NCBI RefSeq assembly: GCF_040954645.1
Contig: NC_092807.1
Coordinates: 56,709,739 to 56,773,738 of the forward strand
Source: Diabrotica undecimpunctata
Lineage: Eukaryota > Arthropoda > Insecta > Coleoptera > Chrysomelidae
Direction of reading: 5' to 3'
Length of the DNA: 64,000 nucleotides
The notes below the pieces were generated by a model. It had not been told where the DNA came from, made no database searches, and worked only from the letters and a program-made list of their open reading frames with translations. Made by a program: the position numbers and the translations under genes. Below are positions 1 to 10,506 of this stretch, piece by piece (position 1 is the first letter of the stretch; the number at the start of each line of letters is the position of its first letter).

Positions 1-1516
1 CTAAATTAAACATAAAGAAATTTATTGATAATAAAAAAGCAAAAGAGCTCAAAATTTATAATTCTATTGCTCCACGGTTCTATGCTCTGCCAAAAATACA
101 TAAACCAACTTTATCTATGAGACCAATTGTTTCATCTTTATGCCCTCCTAATGGACCAATAGCACAGCTTCTCACTGACATCTTAACTAATGCTTATAAT
201 TTAAACAACAATTTTTACATTAAAGATTCATTTGATTTTAGTTCTTTCATTAATAATTTCCAATTACCACAAAATTATGTTTAAGTTAGTTTTGATGTAA
301 CATCTCTTTTTACTAATTTGCCTTTAGATTTAATCATAAGTAGTGTTGAAAAACATTGGAATGAGATTTCACAACACACTAATATTGACTTATTACATTT
401 CAAAACACTTATCAACTTTGTTTTTGATTCTAATATTTTTATATTTAATGGTGTATTTTATAAACAAATTTTTGGTAGTCCTATGGGATCTAGTCTTTCA
501 CCCATTCTAAGTAGCTATGTCATGGATGATGTTATCAGTGATTGTATCAGTAATTGCACTTTTTTCATTCCTTTTATTAAGAGATATGTAGATGATTTAG
601 TTTTGGCACTTCCTAAACACAAAATTCATGAAACAGTCAACATTTTCAACAGTCATAATCAACATATACAATTCACAGTTGAGGAAGAGGTAGATAATTC
701 TCTACCATTCCTTGACATGAGAATTGTAAGAAATACAGACAATATGTTGAAAACCAGATGGTTCAGAAAACCCATATGTAGTAATAGATTTATAAGCTAT
801 TACTCTCACCATCCAAATAAGATGAAAATGAACCTTATAACAGGATTAAAAGAACGTGTTTTAAAACTTTCTCATCCAGATTATCTACAGGAAGATCTTC
901 AATTATTAAAAAATATTCTAATTGAAACTCTTATCCTCCAGATATGCTACATAGGATGCTTTTTTCTAATATTTGTAATATAAATAATTTAACACCATTT
1001 TTTGCTCAATCTCAAAACATTGTATCTAACAATCAGAACATCTATTATCATTCACTACCTTTTATACCATCATTAACACCTAAATTAATACAAACACTAA
1101 AGGTTATTGACAATATAAAAATAGCAACAAAGAACATTAAAACTATTTCATCTTTATATTCTAAAACTAAATATCCTATAGACAAATTTGAAAAAACGAA
1201 TTTAGTATACAGCATTAGTTGTACTCAGTGTGAGGCCGAATATGTTGGTGAGACCGGAAGAAATCTTTCAAATCGCATTATTTCTCACAAAAGTGATTGC
1301 AGAATTAAAAAACCATCTTGTGCTTTGGCAGAACATGTAATCGATAAAGACCATATTATGGATTTTGATAACATTAAAATTTTATGTAGTGAAAGTAATA
1401 AATTTAAAAGGACTTTTTTGGAAATGGTTTGTATTAGCAAAAATGGTAAGAGTTTAAACAAAAGATCTGAAATTCAAAATTTAAGCAAAATTTATAATTA
1501 CATTCTTTCTTTATGA
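1..1516 (+). pseudogene. PLE reverse transcriptase/GIY-YIG endonuclease, copy 1
   Basis: PLE protein: reverse transcriptase fused to a GIY-YIG nuclease, which in this family nicks the target and copies the RNA there. Visible in order: the LPKIHKP and RPIVSS motifs (frame around 80-130), the SPMGSSLSPI block (about 477-506), the catalytic YVDD (about 586-597) and, near the C-terminus, the GIY-YIG signature with YVGETGR (about 1241-1261) and a downstream histidine/aspartate-rich segment. Two lesions against its sisters: a T-to-A change at 283 makes a stop (282-284), and one A is missing at about 924-927, which shifts the frame. The 3' half therefore reads as two frames (318-983 and 944-1516). 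Dead copy. Confidence 0.93.
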
Positions 1517-1912
1517 TTTATATATAAAACTTGTAAAATGTCATATTTAATTCTCCATATATCTGTCACATTCTTTCAGACATCTGTCAACGGTGAATAA
1601 ATCTTCTTCTTTTTGTTACTAAACAAAAAAGAATGTTTAAACGAAGTTTTACTTTTGGCAATATAATTGTCAAAAATAAAAATTTTATGTTGGCATTTAT
1701 GACATTGAGGCTATTTGTAATTGGTTGCTATTTGAATATATTTATAAATTTAATTATTCTTATATTAAAAAAATGTTTTCAAAATTATAAAAATTTTTCA
1801 GAGAAACATTTATTAGATAAAAACATTTTTGTATTAAATATTTTGAAGATGTAAGCAGTGATTTTTACTTACCAAACTAATTTTTATTTGGTAAGTTAAC
1901 AAAAATTGTTTT
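1517..1912 (+). other. PLE 3' UTR, copy 1
   Basis: Non-coding 3' region shared by all array copies (again at 10507-10903 and 13758-14150) and by the fragment at 35105-36182. It ends with a perfect 10-bp inverted repeat: ACTTACCAAA at 1867-1876 and its complement at 1887-1896, with a 10-nt loop. The right arm also contains GTAAGT, a 5' splice-site-like string. A 73-codon frame at 1633-1854 is open in all three array copies, but I regard it as chance (see rejected items). Confidence 0.8.
1899..1912. repeat. Target-site duplication, left copy (I-type LINE)
   Basis: ACAAAAATTGTTTT occurs here and again at 7640-7653, exactly at the two ends of the LINE. In the undisturbed PLE junctions (about 10890 and 14140) the same string occurs once. 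A 14-bp duplication is typical of target-primed reverse transcription. Confidence 0.92.
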
Positions 1913-1997
1913 CAGTTCGATTGTAGCAGCGGAAGCGAATAGTTCTCTGTGGTATCGAAGTGCTAATTAATAGAGTTGTTGTTGTTTTTACCAAAAA

Positions 1998-3365
1998 ATG
2001 GAATTAAATTCAGATGGCAGAGGAAATCCACCTGACAGAGGAAGGATTGACGATGTTGCTAGTAATATGGATTATGAAGTTAATGAAAAACAAAAGCAGT
2101 TTGAGGAAATTATAAATATTGATATTAATACACAATCAAAACAGGTACCGATAACAAATTCAAAAAACTTTTTACCAGATTATCAGGTAAGCAATAAAAC
2201 AAATATTAATATAGGCCAGTCCATAATGCCAGAGGTGAAAAATAAATACAGTCAAGGTGACCAAGGTCCTTATTTTGTTTTTATGCAGAATAAGGAAGGT
2301 AACATTGGCCGATTGCATCGCATAGCGACAGCACGATTAATTTTAGGTGCAGTACCTGCAATTAAAGATAATATTGTTAATATTAATATTATAGGAAAAA
2401 ATAAAATTAAAATTGAATGTAACACATATAAAAGCGCTAATATTTTAGTGGAATGTAAAAAATTAATAGAAAGAAATTACGATTTATATATTCCAAATTT
2501 TTTTACTCAAAAGAGTGGGGTAATTAAAGGGGTAGACAAAAATATTTCAGAAAACGAATTAAAAGATATTATTGTTCCAAGATACGGCAATTTTAAAGTA
2601 ATAAACGTTAAAAGAATAAAGCGAAAAGAAAATGATCAACTGGTGGAGACGGGTACGATAGTGGTGTCTTTCAGAGGCCAAATGATTCCAAAACAAGTAA
2701 TGATTGAACGAATGATATACCAAGTGGAACCTTACGTTCCGAGAGTAATACAATGCCTTAATTGCATTAGATACGGACACGTTACGTCACAATGTCGAGG
2801 TAAGAAAAGATGCAGCAAGTGCGGACAGGAACATGATTCAGATGTATGCGATTTAACAGATCCCACTTGTATATTATGTTTCGGAAACCATTCAGCATTA
2901 GATCGAAACAAGTGCGCTGAGTTTGAAAAACAAAAGGGCATTAAATATATAATGGCAAATGAAAATTTACCTTTTGAAGAAGCAAAATTAAAATACAGCA
3001 GTAGCTATAGGACAGTCCTGAATTCAACAAACACAGGAAATAGGTACACAGTGACAACCAAAAGAAAATGGAGCGAAGGAGCTCAAAATAAATCAGTTTA
3101 TCCTTATTCAAAAGAACACGAAAATATACTGGACACTGCAAGCGCCTCTGCTTACCCGTCGCTACCAATTATAAACAACCCATTATATCAAAATCAAACA
3201 AAAATAGTCCAACAAAACTCACTAACTAGTAAACAAATTACTGATAATATAGTAACAATATTTAAAAATTTCTTAGACAAAAACTTAATTCCAATAGCAA
3301 ACAAACAAATTTTAGACGACATTAAAAGTAATATAGAAAAAGTTTTAAATGGCCCTAGTAAATAA
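1998..3365 (+). CDS. I-type LINE ORF1, gag-like zinc-knuckle protein
   Basis: Nucleic-acid-binding ORF1 protein of 455 aa. In this class it coats the element RNA and forms the ribonucleoprotein that is retrotransposed. The C-terminal half has three cysteine clusters from about residue 253 to 314: a CCHC knuckle beginning CLNC, then CSKCGQEHDSDVC, then one beginning CILC. The N-terminal half is acidic and low in complexity. An RRM-like middle region (about 90-230) is plausible by family but is not proven here. The ATG at 1998 is the first in frame, 85 nt from the element's 5' end. The last 17 nt overlap ORF2, suggesting stop-restart translation. The frame is uninterrupted. The minus-strand relative at 27429-28971 has the same knuckle order. 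Confidence 0.9.
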   Translation: MELNSDGRGNPPDRGRIDDVASNMDYEVNEKQKQFEEIINIDINTQSKQVPITNSKNFLPDYQVSNKTNINIGQSIMPEVKNKYSQGDQGPYFVFMQNKEGNIGRLHRIATARLILGAVPAIKDNIVNINIIGKNKIKIECNTYKSANILVECKKLIERNYDLYIPNFFTQKSGVIKGVDKNISENELKDIIVPRYGNFKVINVKRIKRKENDQLVETGTIVVSFRGQMIPKQVMIERMIYQVEPYVPRVIQCLNCIRYGHVTSQCRGKKRCSKCGQEHDSDVCDLTDPTCILCFGNHSALDRNKCAEFEKQKGIKYIMANENLPFEEAKLKYSSSYRTVLNSTNTGNRYTVTTKRKWSEGAQNKSVYPYSKEHENILDTASASAYPSLPIINNPLYQNQTKIVQQNSLTSKQITDNIVTIFKNFLDKNLIPIANKQILDDIKSNIEKVLNGPSK

Positions 3366-6300
3366 TAAGATTTTACAATGGAATTCACGATCAATAGTGA
3401 ACAATAAAGGCCATTTTGAAAAGTACATTTTCGAAAATAAATTCTTAGCTATTCTTTTAAGTGAAACTTGGTTAAAACCGAATTCAAAGATAAGTTTTTC
3501 CCAATATAACATCTTCCGTGAAGATAGATCAGATGGTTATGCAGGAGTAGCGATATTATTAAGAAAAAATATCAATTTTCAGAACAATTTAAATTTTTAT
3601 AAAATAAATAATGTCATGTGCGTTGCAGTACAGATTAAAATAAATAATAAAATCTTAAATTTATATTCCATTTATGCAAAACCCAAGTTATGTGTGTCAA
3701 AAAACGAATGGGTTAAATTTTTTATTAGTTTACAAAAACCTTTTTTAATAGGGGGAGATTTCAACTGCCATAATAAAATGTGGGGCTGTGATGTCACCGA
3801 TCAAGAAGGTCTTTATCTTTTTGAGGCTATGGAGGAATGTGGACTTAATTTCCTAAATGATGGGTCAGAAACATTAATTCGTAGACCTATGAATTTAAAT
3901 AGATCTGCTATAGACTTAACAATTTGCTCTAGGGATATTTATTACAAATTTAATTGGCACACAGAAACTTTGAGTCTGGGTTCTGATCACTACCCAATAG
4001 TAATAGAATTTAACCATAATACTGATAATAACGTTACTAATAGTAATGATGTCATTGAAACTAATGATATATCTAGATCTAGAATTACATGGGATATTAA
4101 AAAGGCAGACTGGGCTTTCTTTACCTATCTCTTAAACAATGAAAAGAATAATAATATATCAGATGGTTCAGAGCAAGAATATTCCACATTTTGTGACTCA
4201 ATCAATTTAGCTAGTAAATGCTCTATTCCAGAGAGGAAAAGGGGGCCCAATGCAAAATTTAATAAACCATGGTGGAATGATGATTGTAGGAACGCTATAA
4301 GACAACAAAAAGAAGCTTTTTTGCAGTTTAAAAGACTATCTAATTACGATAATTATTTAAAATACCAACAAGCAGAAGCTTATAAAAAAAGAATTATTTT
4401 AGGCAGCAAAAGAGCTTCTTGGAAAAACTTTTGTAATAGTTTAAATAAAAATACACCCATTAGCAAAATATGGAAGGAAATAAGAAAATTAAAAAACGTT
4501 TATAACCCTCCCAATAATCCGATAGTTGTAAATGAGTGGACAGATATATTTTTTAATAAAATTGCTAGACCTTGGGTTATAGAAGGAGAAATTAATCACA
4601 GGAACCCTACGGATAATAGACATGAAAATGACGAAGCAAACACAGACAACATATTTCTCACACAAGCATTTAGTCTGGAAGAATTAAAGAACTGCCTAAA
4701 AAGACATAATAATTCAGCTCCAGGATTAGATGGTATACACTATAGTATGTTGTATAATTTACCCATACATAAGAAAGTTCAACTACTAAATGTAATAAAC
4801 AATATCTGGATGAGTATGGATATACCACGTGCATGGAAAGAGTACATTATAGTTCCAATTCTTAAGCCACACAAATCACCAAACTGTCCGGATTCGTATA
4901 GAGGCATTTCTCTATCATCATGTGTGTTAAAAACAATGGAAAGAATGATTAAATGTAGACTAGAATTCTGGTTAGAAAAAAATTCTAAAATACCTGCAAC
5001 ACAATTCGGCTTTAGAAAATCATGTTCTACGATGGAAAATTTAACGCACTTAATACTGGATATATATAACTCATTTTCCGTCAACAAGTCGGTATTTGCT
5101 ACATTCATAGACATAGAAAATGCATATGACAATGTGAACCTACAACTTCTATACCACAAAATGAAAGAAATCGGACTGCCAGATATACTCTGCTGGAAAC
5201 TTCACCAACTTTACATCAATAGAACTCTTTATCTTCAAATTAATAACAAACTAATAGGACCGAGAGTTTCAAACATCGGGTTACCTCAAGGGAGCATCTT
5301 AAGTCCAATATTATACACTATTTACACAGCTCATATAGGTCAAAGCATAATTACTAGCAAACAAGGTAAAATATTACAATTCGCAGATGATATATGCATA
5401 TATGTAGATCAATTGGAAATAGAACAAGGCAGTAGTAAAATAAATACAGTATTTAAACATCTACAAGAAGACCTAGATCAAATAGCATTAAACATATCTA
5501 CCAAAAAAACACAAGCTTGCATATTCTCCCGAAAACGAAACATTCCAGAAGTAGTGGAGTTGCAAAATGTCTCGTTTAAAGTTCAACCTAAAGTTAAATA
5601 TTTGGGTATTATACTGGATAGGAAAATGATTTGGAAAGATCATATTGAGTACATCGTAGCAAGAGCTGACAAAGGGTACAATGCGTTACGAGCAGTAAAC
5701 TATACAACCTGGGGAGCAGATCCCAACATAGCATTACTAATGTATAGATCATACATAAGATCAATATTAGATTACGGATGTTACTTTTACAATCAAGCCG
5801 CCAAAACCCATCTTCAAAAAATAGACATCCTTTCAAATAAATGCCTCAGATTATGTATAGGAGCTTTGATGAGTACTCCAATATCAAACCTAAGCGTAGA
5901 ATGTAATGAACCACCACTATGGTTAAGAAGGAAAACTATGTGTGAAAAATTTATAACTAAAATGATAACTAAAGAGAGCATAATATGTAACAACTGCCAC
6001 AAACTTTATATAAATGACCTAACCACTGAATACTGGAGGAAAAAGCCAACATTACTTCTTGCCGAAAGTTACAATAGAATAAGACAATTTAAAAATAAGC
6101 TATACACATCAACTCTGCCATCCATGTTTCAGATAAATCTAAACAATATACCAAACATACAACCAACCTACATGAGAGATTACTCGAAATTTCCAGTTTA
6201 CTTAAGGAATGCCATGTTTAATGTGGATATAGAAACTTTATTTCCGGAACATTACCAAATTTATACCGATGCCTCAAAAATGAATTCGAGAGTGGCCGCT

Positions 6301-7113
6301 GCCGTGTGGGACCCTAGGACAAGGTATAAAGAGGGTATACGACTTAATGAAAATTTTACAACATTTTCAGCAGAACTTATTGCAATACTGAGAGCAATGC
6401 AGTATATAAGCAGTATAAACAATAACGAAGAGAAATTTCTAATCCTTACAGACAGCAAAAGTGCTTTACTTAAACTGGAAAGTTTGAAGGACATATCAAA
6501 CTACATATATATTGACATTATTAAAGCATATATCGCACTTAGGGCTAAGGGCAAACAAATATCATTTTGTTGGGTAAAAGCTCACTCTAATCTTAAACAC
6601 AATGAAATAGTAGATACTCTAGCTAAGAAGGCCACCGAACAAGAAAATGAAAGTAAATATAAATTAACATTAAATGATGTTTACGCTAATATTACCAGCA
6701 ATAAAACCAAAACCTGGCAACAATGGTATAACAACTCAACTAAAGGGCTATTCTACAAAAACATACAATTAAATATTCCAGCTAAATCATGGTTTAATCA
6801 TTACCACAGCGAAAAAATCGTTGTTTCATACATATGCAGACTTAGATTTGGACACTGCCTAGTTCCAGAACACAAATTTAAAATAGGTCTTAGTGATAGT
6901 AATCTTTGTGAATGTGGTGAGTTAGGATCTGCAGAACACATGATACTAAACTGTAGACTAAAGATAATAGAAATAAATCAATTCATGAATCAAGTATATA
7001 GAGAAACCAATATTACAAGACCTTTTAATCTAAAAACAATATTATCTAGTTTAGACGAACGTGTATATGAGATCCTAATTAAACACATACTTAATATAAA
7101 ATTAAAATTGTGA
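3349..7113 (+). CDS. I-type LINE ORF2: APE endonuclease, RT, RNase H
   Basis: Replication polyprotein of 1254 aa. The APE-like endonuclease (about 1-225) shows LLSETWL, GGDFNC and SDHYPI, the Mg-binding and catalytic signatures of this fold. The reverse transcriptase (about 440-800) shows FRKSCSTMENL, FIDIENAYD, GLPQGSILSP and the catalytic FADD at 678-681. The RNase H domain (about 965-1095) keeps all four acidic residues: D974 (YTDAS), E1009 (SAEL), D1035 (LTDS) and D1089 (EIVD). A terminal cysteine/histidine motif, CECGELGSAEHMILNC, is typical of I-group elements. The start at 3349 overlaps ORF1 by 17 nt in another frame. No stop or shift interrupts it. Together these features suggest an intact enzyme; activity is an inference. 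Confidence 0.95.
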   Translation: MALVNNKILQWNSRSIVNNKGHFEKYIFENKFLAILLSETWLKPNSKISFSQYNIFREDRSDGYAGVAILLRKNINFQNNLNFYKINNVMCVAVQIKINNKILNLYSIYAKPKLCVSKNEWVKFFISLQKPFLIGGDFNCHNKMWGCDVTDQEGLYLFEAMEECGLNFLNDGSETLIRRPMNLNRSAIDLTICSRDIYYKFNWHTETLSLGSDHYPIVIEFNHNTDNNVTNSNDVIETNDISRSRITWDIKKADWAFFTYLLNNEKNNNISDGSEQEYSTFCDSINLASKCSIPERKRGPNAKFNKPWWNDDCRNAIRQQKEAFLQFKRLSNYDNYLKYQQAEAYKKRIILGSKRASWKNFCNSLNKNTPISKIWKEIRKLKNVYNPPNNPIVVNEWTDIFFNKIARPWVIEGEINHRNPTDNRHENDEANTDNIFLTQAFSLEELKNCLKRHNNSAPGLDGIHYSMLYNLPIHKKVQLLNVINNIWMSMDIPRAWKEYIIVPILKPHKSPNCPDSYRGISLSSCVLKTMERMIKCRLEFWLEKNSKIPATQFGFRKSCSTMENLTHLILDIYNSFSVNKSVFATFIDIENAYDNVNLQLLYHKMKEIGLPDILCWKLHQLYINRTLYLQINNKLIGPRVSNIGLPQGSILSPILYTIYTAHIGQSIITSKQGKILQFADDICIYVDQLEIEQGSSKINTVFKHLQEDLDQIALNISTKKTQACIFSRKRNIPEVVELQNVSFKVQPKVKYLGIILDRKMIWKDHIEYIVARADKGYNALRAVNYTTWGADPNIALLMYRSYIRSILDYGCYFYNQAAKTHLQKIDILSNKCLRLCIGALMSTPISNLSVECNEPPLWLRRKTMCEKFITKMITKESIICNNCHKLYINDLTTEYWRKKPTLLLAESYNRIRQFKNKLYTSTLPSMFQINLNNIPNIQPTYMRDYSKFPVYLRNAMFNVDIETLFPEHYQIYTDASKMNSRVAAAVWDPRTRYKEGIRLNENFTTFSAELIAILRAMQYISSINNNEEKFLILTDSKSALLKLESLKDISNYIYIDIIKAYIALRAKGKQISFCWVKAHSNLKHNEIVDTLAKKATEQENESKYKLTLNDVYANITSNKTKTWQQWYNNSTKGLFYKNIQLNIPAKSWFNHYHSEKIVVSYICRLRFGHCLVPEHKFKIGLSDSNLCECGELGSAEHMILNCRLKIIEINQFMNQVYRETNITRPFNLKTILSSLDERVYEILIKHILNIKLKL

Positions 7114-7233
7114 ACTATTAATACCTGTGTTTATCCCATTTGTTTACCTATCTTTCCGTGGTCTAGTCTTGTGTTTGTGCATTGCTCTGAAAGACCCCTG
7201 AGCAGAAGTACTCCTTGTTGACATTCCTTATAA

Positions 7234-7275
<42 letters not shown>

Positions 7276-7639
7276 AATAAATGAATAAATGAATAAATAA
7301 ATAAATAAAAAAAAATAAAAAAAAAAAAAAAAGAAATTAATAAAAAAAATACAAATAAAAAAAAAAAAGAAAATAATAATAAAAAACACACAATAAAGAA
7401 TAATGTTGAATAATACTAGAATATATTTTATGATATAGATATATCTATATAAATGTGTAATATTGTATGATTGTAGCTGAAGATTAAATTATCCATTTAT
7501 TGTTATAGAATCTAGGTATATCTTTAAAATACAAAATCTTATTTTAATAGTAATATGTGACATAAATATCTGTAGAGCAAAAATAAGTTCGGCTAATGGA
7601 TTAAGTCCACAGTCAGGAAATTCGATGACACACACACAC
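7114..7639 (+). other. LINE 3' UTR with A-rich block and (CA)n tail
   Basis: After the ORF2 stop there is an A-rich low-complexity tract with AATG/AATA repeats (about 7241-7390), then about 240 nt of unique AT-rich sequence, and then a conserved-looking terminal box (GGCTAATGGATTAAGTCC at about 7592-7609) before (CA)n at 7628-7641. The minus-strand LINE at 25432-29117 has the same order: A-rich tract, unique stretch, related box, (CA)n. Confidence 0.8.
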
Positions 7640-7653
7640 ACAAAAATTGTTTT
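7640..7653. repeat. Target-site duplication, right copy (I-type LINE)
   Basis: Second copy of ACAAAAATTGTTTT (first at 1899-1912). The (CA)n tail runs into it, so its left edge is uncertain by 2 nt. PLE leader sequence resumes immediately after. Confidence 0.9.
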
Positions 7654-7672
7654 TTCTTTTTAGTTCAACCTT

Positions 7673-7842
7673 GTAAGTATTTTGTCTTTTTTAGCTCTTG
7701 ATAATAATTGTAAACACAATTGAAAGCTCGAGAATAAAAAAATAGTTAACCAATAGCCCTATTATTGACTCCAACCCATCCAAAACAGTTATATATTTGT
7801 TCCAAACGAGTCACAAGTACTTCTTTTTTCTTATTCTTGTAG
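7673..7842 (+). other. Candidate 5'-leader intron of PLE copy 2
   Basis: GTAAGTAT at 7673 is a consensus 5' splice site. CTTCTTTTTTCTTATTCTTGTAG ending at 7842 is a strong polypyrimidine tract plus acceptor; the run is given here as positions 7820-7842 with the key TTGTAG end. The 170-bp span ends 6 nt before the ATG at 7849. The same donor and acceptor recur at 10922/11091 and 14173/14342, each time 170 bp apart. Spliced introns in PLE leader regions are known in the family. No transcript is available here, so splicing is an inference. Confidence 0.6.
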
Positions 7843-7848
7843 AAAAAT

Positions 7849-10506
7849 ATGGGTTTTTTCGATGACATCCGAAACGATTATGGGCAATCTACAGTCAGAA
7901 TTCTGAAGGATTGGACTAGAATTACCATCAAACTTGCTGCTTTACACAATCAAAAGACCTTTTTGTTGAAGTGTAGATCTAATGGATGTTTCTCTGGACA
8001 TGTTACAAATGGCCTAGTTAATGTAAATTCCCTTTTACATCATCGGACTGGGAATATTCACCATGATGCTTGGAAATTATGTGACAGGTTTGAAAGAAAT
8101 ATTATTAATTTAGAAATTAAAATCGCTTTTGCTGATATAAACTTTTTTGAAAGAAAATTACATGAGTTACGTACCAAGGCCTACAATATCTTAAATTTCC
8201 ACACATTTAGTGAATTTAATCGTAGACAAAGAATTAAATACAACACAGAATTTCATAAAATCAAAAAAATACAAATTAATAAGTTCAATAAATTAAAAAT
8301 AGAAGCTTTTGATAAGATAAAATTTCAAGAAAAATGGTTTAAAAATCTAACATCTATTCATTTTCCTTTTGAAATTAAAAAATTTTTAGCATTAGGACCT
8401 AAATTTTCTTTATGTCCTTCCAAATCTGATATTAGAGTTCCTAATTTACTTTCTGATATTGAATCAATAATCAGACCACTTAATGATAGTCAAAAGGATG
8501 TTGTTAGATCTAAATGTACAAACGTTATTACAAACTTTTTGCATAAAGAAGTCAAAGATCATTTTTTAAATAAATACTATATGCAAACTAAACTTTTTCT
8601 TAAAAACCATCCTGAAATTTATATTGTTAAAAGCGATAAAGGTAACGTAACTGTTGTAATGTACAAAGAGGATTATCTACAAAAAACTGGAGAACTCTTA
8701 AATGATACTAAGTATTACACTACACTTGGAAGGAGTCCTGTTTGTACTTTGCAACAAAAAGCAAATTGTCTAGTATCTAAATTAAACATAAAGAAATTTA
8801 TTGATAATAAAAAAGAAAAAGAGCTCAAAATTTATAATTCTATTGCTCCACGGTTCTATGCTCTGCCAAAAATACATAAACCAACTTTATCTATGAGACC
8901 AATTGTTTCATCTTTATGCCCTCCTAATGGACCAATAGCACAGCTCCTCACTGACATCTTAACTCATGCTTATAATTTAAACAACAATTTTTTACATTAA
9001 AGATTCATTTGATTTTAGTTCTTTCATTAATAATTTCCAATTACCACAAAATTATGTTTTAGTTAGTTTTTCTATGCTCTGCCAAAAATACATAAACCAA
9101 CTTTATCTATGAGACCAATTGTTTCATCTTTATGCCCTCCTAATGGACCAATAGCACAGCTCCTCACTGACATCTTAACTAATGCTTATAATTTAAACAA
9201 CAATTTTTACATTAAAGATTCATTTGATTTTAGTTCTTTCATTAATAATTTCCAATTACCACAAAATTATGTTTTAGTTAGTTTTGATGTAACATCTCTT
9301 TTTACTAATTTGCCTTTAGATTTAATCATAAGTAGTGTTGAAAAACATTGGAATGAGATTTCACAACACACTAATATTGACTTATTACATTTCAAAACAC
9401 TTATCAACTTTGTTTTTGATTCTAATATTTTTATATTTAATGGTGTATTTTATAAACAAATTTTTGGTAGTCCTATGGGGAGTCTTTCACCCATTCTAAG
9501 TAGCTATGTCATGGATGATGTTATCAGTGATTGTATCAGTAATTGCACTTTTTTCATTCCTTTTATTAAGAGATATGTAGATGATTTAGTTTTGGCACTT
9601 CCTAAACACAAAATTCATGAAACAGTCAACATTTTCAACAGTCATAATCAACATATACAATTCACAGTTGAGGAAGAGGTAGATAATTCTCTACCATTCC
9701 TTGACATGAGAATTGTAAGAAATACAGACAATATGTTGAAAACCAGATGGTTTAGAAAACCCATATGTAGTAATAGATTTATAAGCTATTACTCTCACCA
9801 TCCAAATAAGATGAAAATGAACCTTATAACAGGATTAAAAGAACGTGTTTTAAAACTTTCTCATCCAGATTATCTACAGGAAGATCTTCAATTATTAAAA
9901 AATATTCTAATTGAAAACTCTTATCCTCCAGATATGCTACATAGGATGCTTTTTTCTAATATTGGTAATATAAATAATTTAACACCATTTTTTGCTCAAT
10001 CTCAAAATATTGTATCTAACAATCAGAACATCTATTATCATTCACTACCTTTTATACCATCATTAACACCTAAATTAATACAAACACTAAAGGTTATTGA
10101 CAATATAAAAATAGCAACAAAGAACATCAAAACTATTTCATCTTTATATTCTAAAACTAAATATCCTATAGACAAATTTGAAAAAACGAATTTAGTATAC
10201 AGCATTAGTTGTACTCAGTGTGAGGCTGAATATGTTGGTGAGACCGGAAGAAATCTTTCAAATCGCATTATTTCTCACAAAAGTGATTGCAGAATTAAAA
10301 AACCATCTTGTGCTTTGGCAGAACATGTAATCGATAAAGACCATATTATGGATTTTGATAACATTAAAATTTTATGTAGTGAAAGTAATAAATTTAAAAG
10401 GACTTTTTTGGAAATGGTTTGTATTAGCAAAAATGGTAAGAGTTTAAACAAAAGATCTGAAATTCAAAATTTAAGCAAAATTTATAATTATATTCTTTCT
10501 TTATGA
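7849..10506 (+). pseudogene. PLE reverse transcriptase/GIY-YIG endonuclease, copy 2
   Basis: The longest PLE reading frame in the array. Without the internal duplication the protein would be about 813 aa, normal for Penelope-like elements. The N-terminal domain begins MGFFDDIRNDYG, followed by SDKGNVTVV, LPKIHKP, FDVTSLFTNLP, the SPMGS block, the catalytic YVDD (9574-9585) and a C-terminal GIY-YIG domain (YVGETGR at 10231-10251). Lesions: an extra T at about 8990 ends the first frame at 9000, and the segment 8855-9070 is repeated at 9071-9285. One serine codon is missing in the SPMGSS block (about 9478). From 9109 on the frame is open to 10506. Not functional as it stands. Confidence 0.93.
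8855..9285 (+). repeat. Internal tandem duplication in PLE copy 2 RT
   Basis: The segment 8855-9070 (216 bp, including an extra T) is repeated directly at 9071-9285. It covers the LPKIHKP to LVSF part of the RT. Basic unit is 215 bp, so it breaks the frame by itself. The same duplication with the same breakpoints is in copy 3 (12104-12318/12319-12533) and absent in copy 1. Confidence 0.93.

Larger units (their letters stand above)
1..1912 (+). mobile_element. Penelope-like element, array copy 1 (3' part)
   Basis: This is the 3' part of a Penelope-like retroelement; its 5' part lies outside the window. It is nearly identical to 8796-10903 and to the matching part of 11098-14150. Unlike those copies it has a single copy of the segment that is duplicated there (compare 82-291 with 8855-9285). 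It breaks off at 1912 where an I-type LINE has landed. If that LINE (and one copy of its target duplication) is removed, the PLE sequence continues at 7654, in the leader of the next unit, so copies 1, 2 and 3 are head to tail. Confidence 0.93.
1913..7639 (+). mobile_element. Full-length I-type LINE with two intact ORFs
   Basis: A complete non-LTR retrotransposon of about 5.7 kb. It starts with CAGTTCGATTG, has a short 5' UTR (85 nt), ORF1 (1998-3365), an overlapping ORF2 (3349-7113), a 526-nt 3' UTR with a long A-rich block, and a (CA)n tail. A 14-bp target-site duplication flanks it inside a PLE tandem junction. RNase H behind the RT and a gag-like ORF1 place it in the I/LOA/R1 assemblage; I cannot resolve the exact clade without a tree. 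Both ORFs are open and the duplication is exact, so it looks young and may be transposition-competent. Confidence 0.93.

Noticed and set aside
1633..1854. 73-codon frame after the PLE ORF, open in three copies (also 10623-10844 and 13874-14095)
   Set aside because: The copies are nearly identical DNA, so shared openness is expected; differences include amino-acid changes, and the diverged copy near 35205 has a stop early in the frame. Treated as 3' UTR.
7131..7391. 86-codon minus-strand phenylalanine-rich frame
   Set aside because: Read-through of the A-rich LINE 3' UTR; low complexity only.
7697..7730. Calling the PLE leader motif an active hammerhead ribozyme
   Set aside because: The CUGANGA box is degenerate (CUUGAUAA) and no NUH cleavage site with stems I and III was found by eye. 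Kept only as a hammerhead-like family finding.
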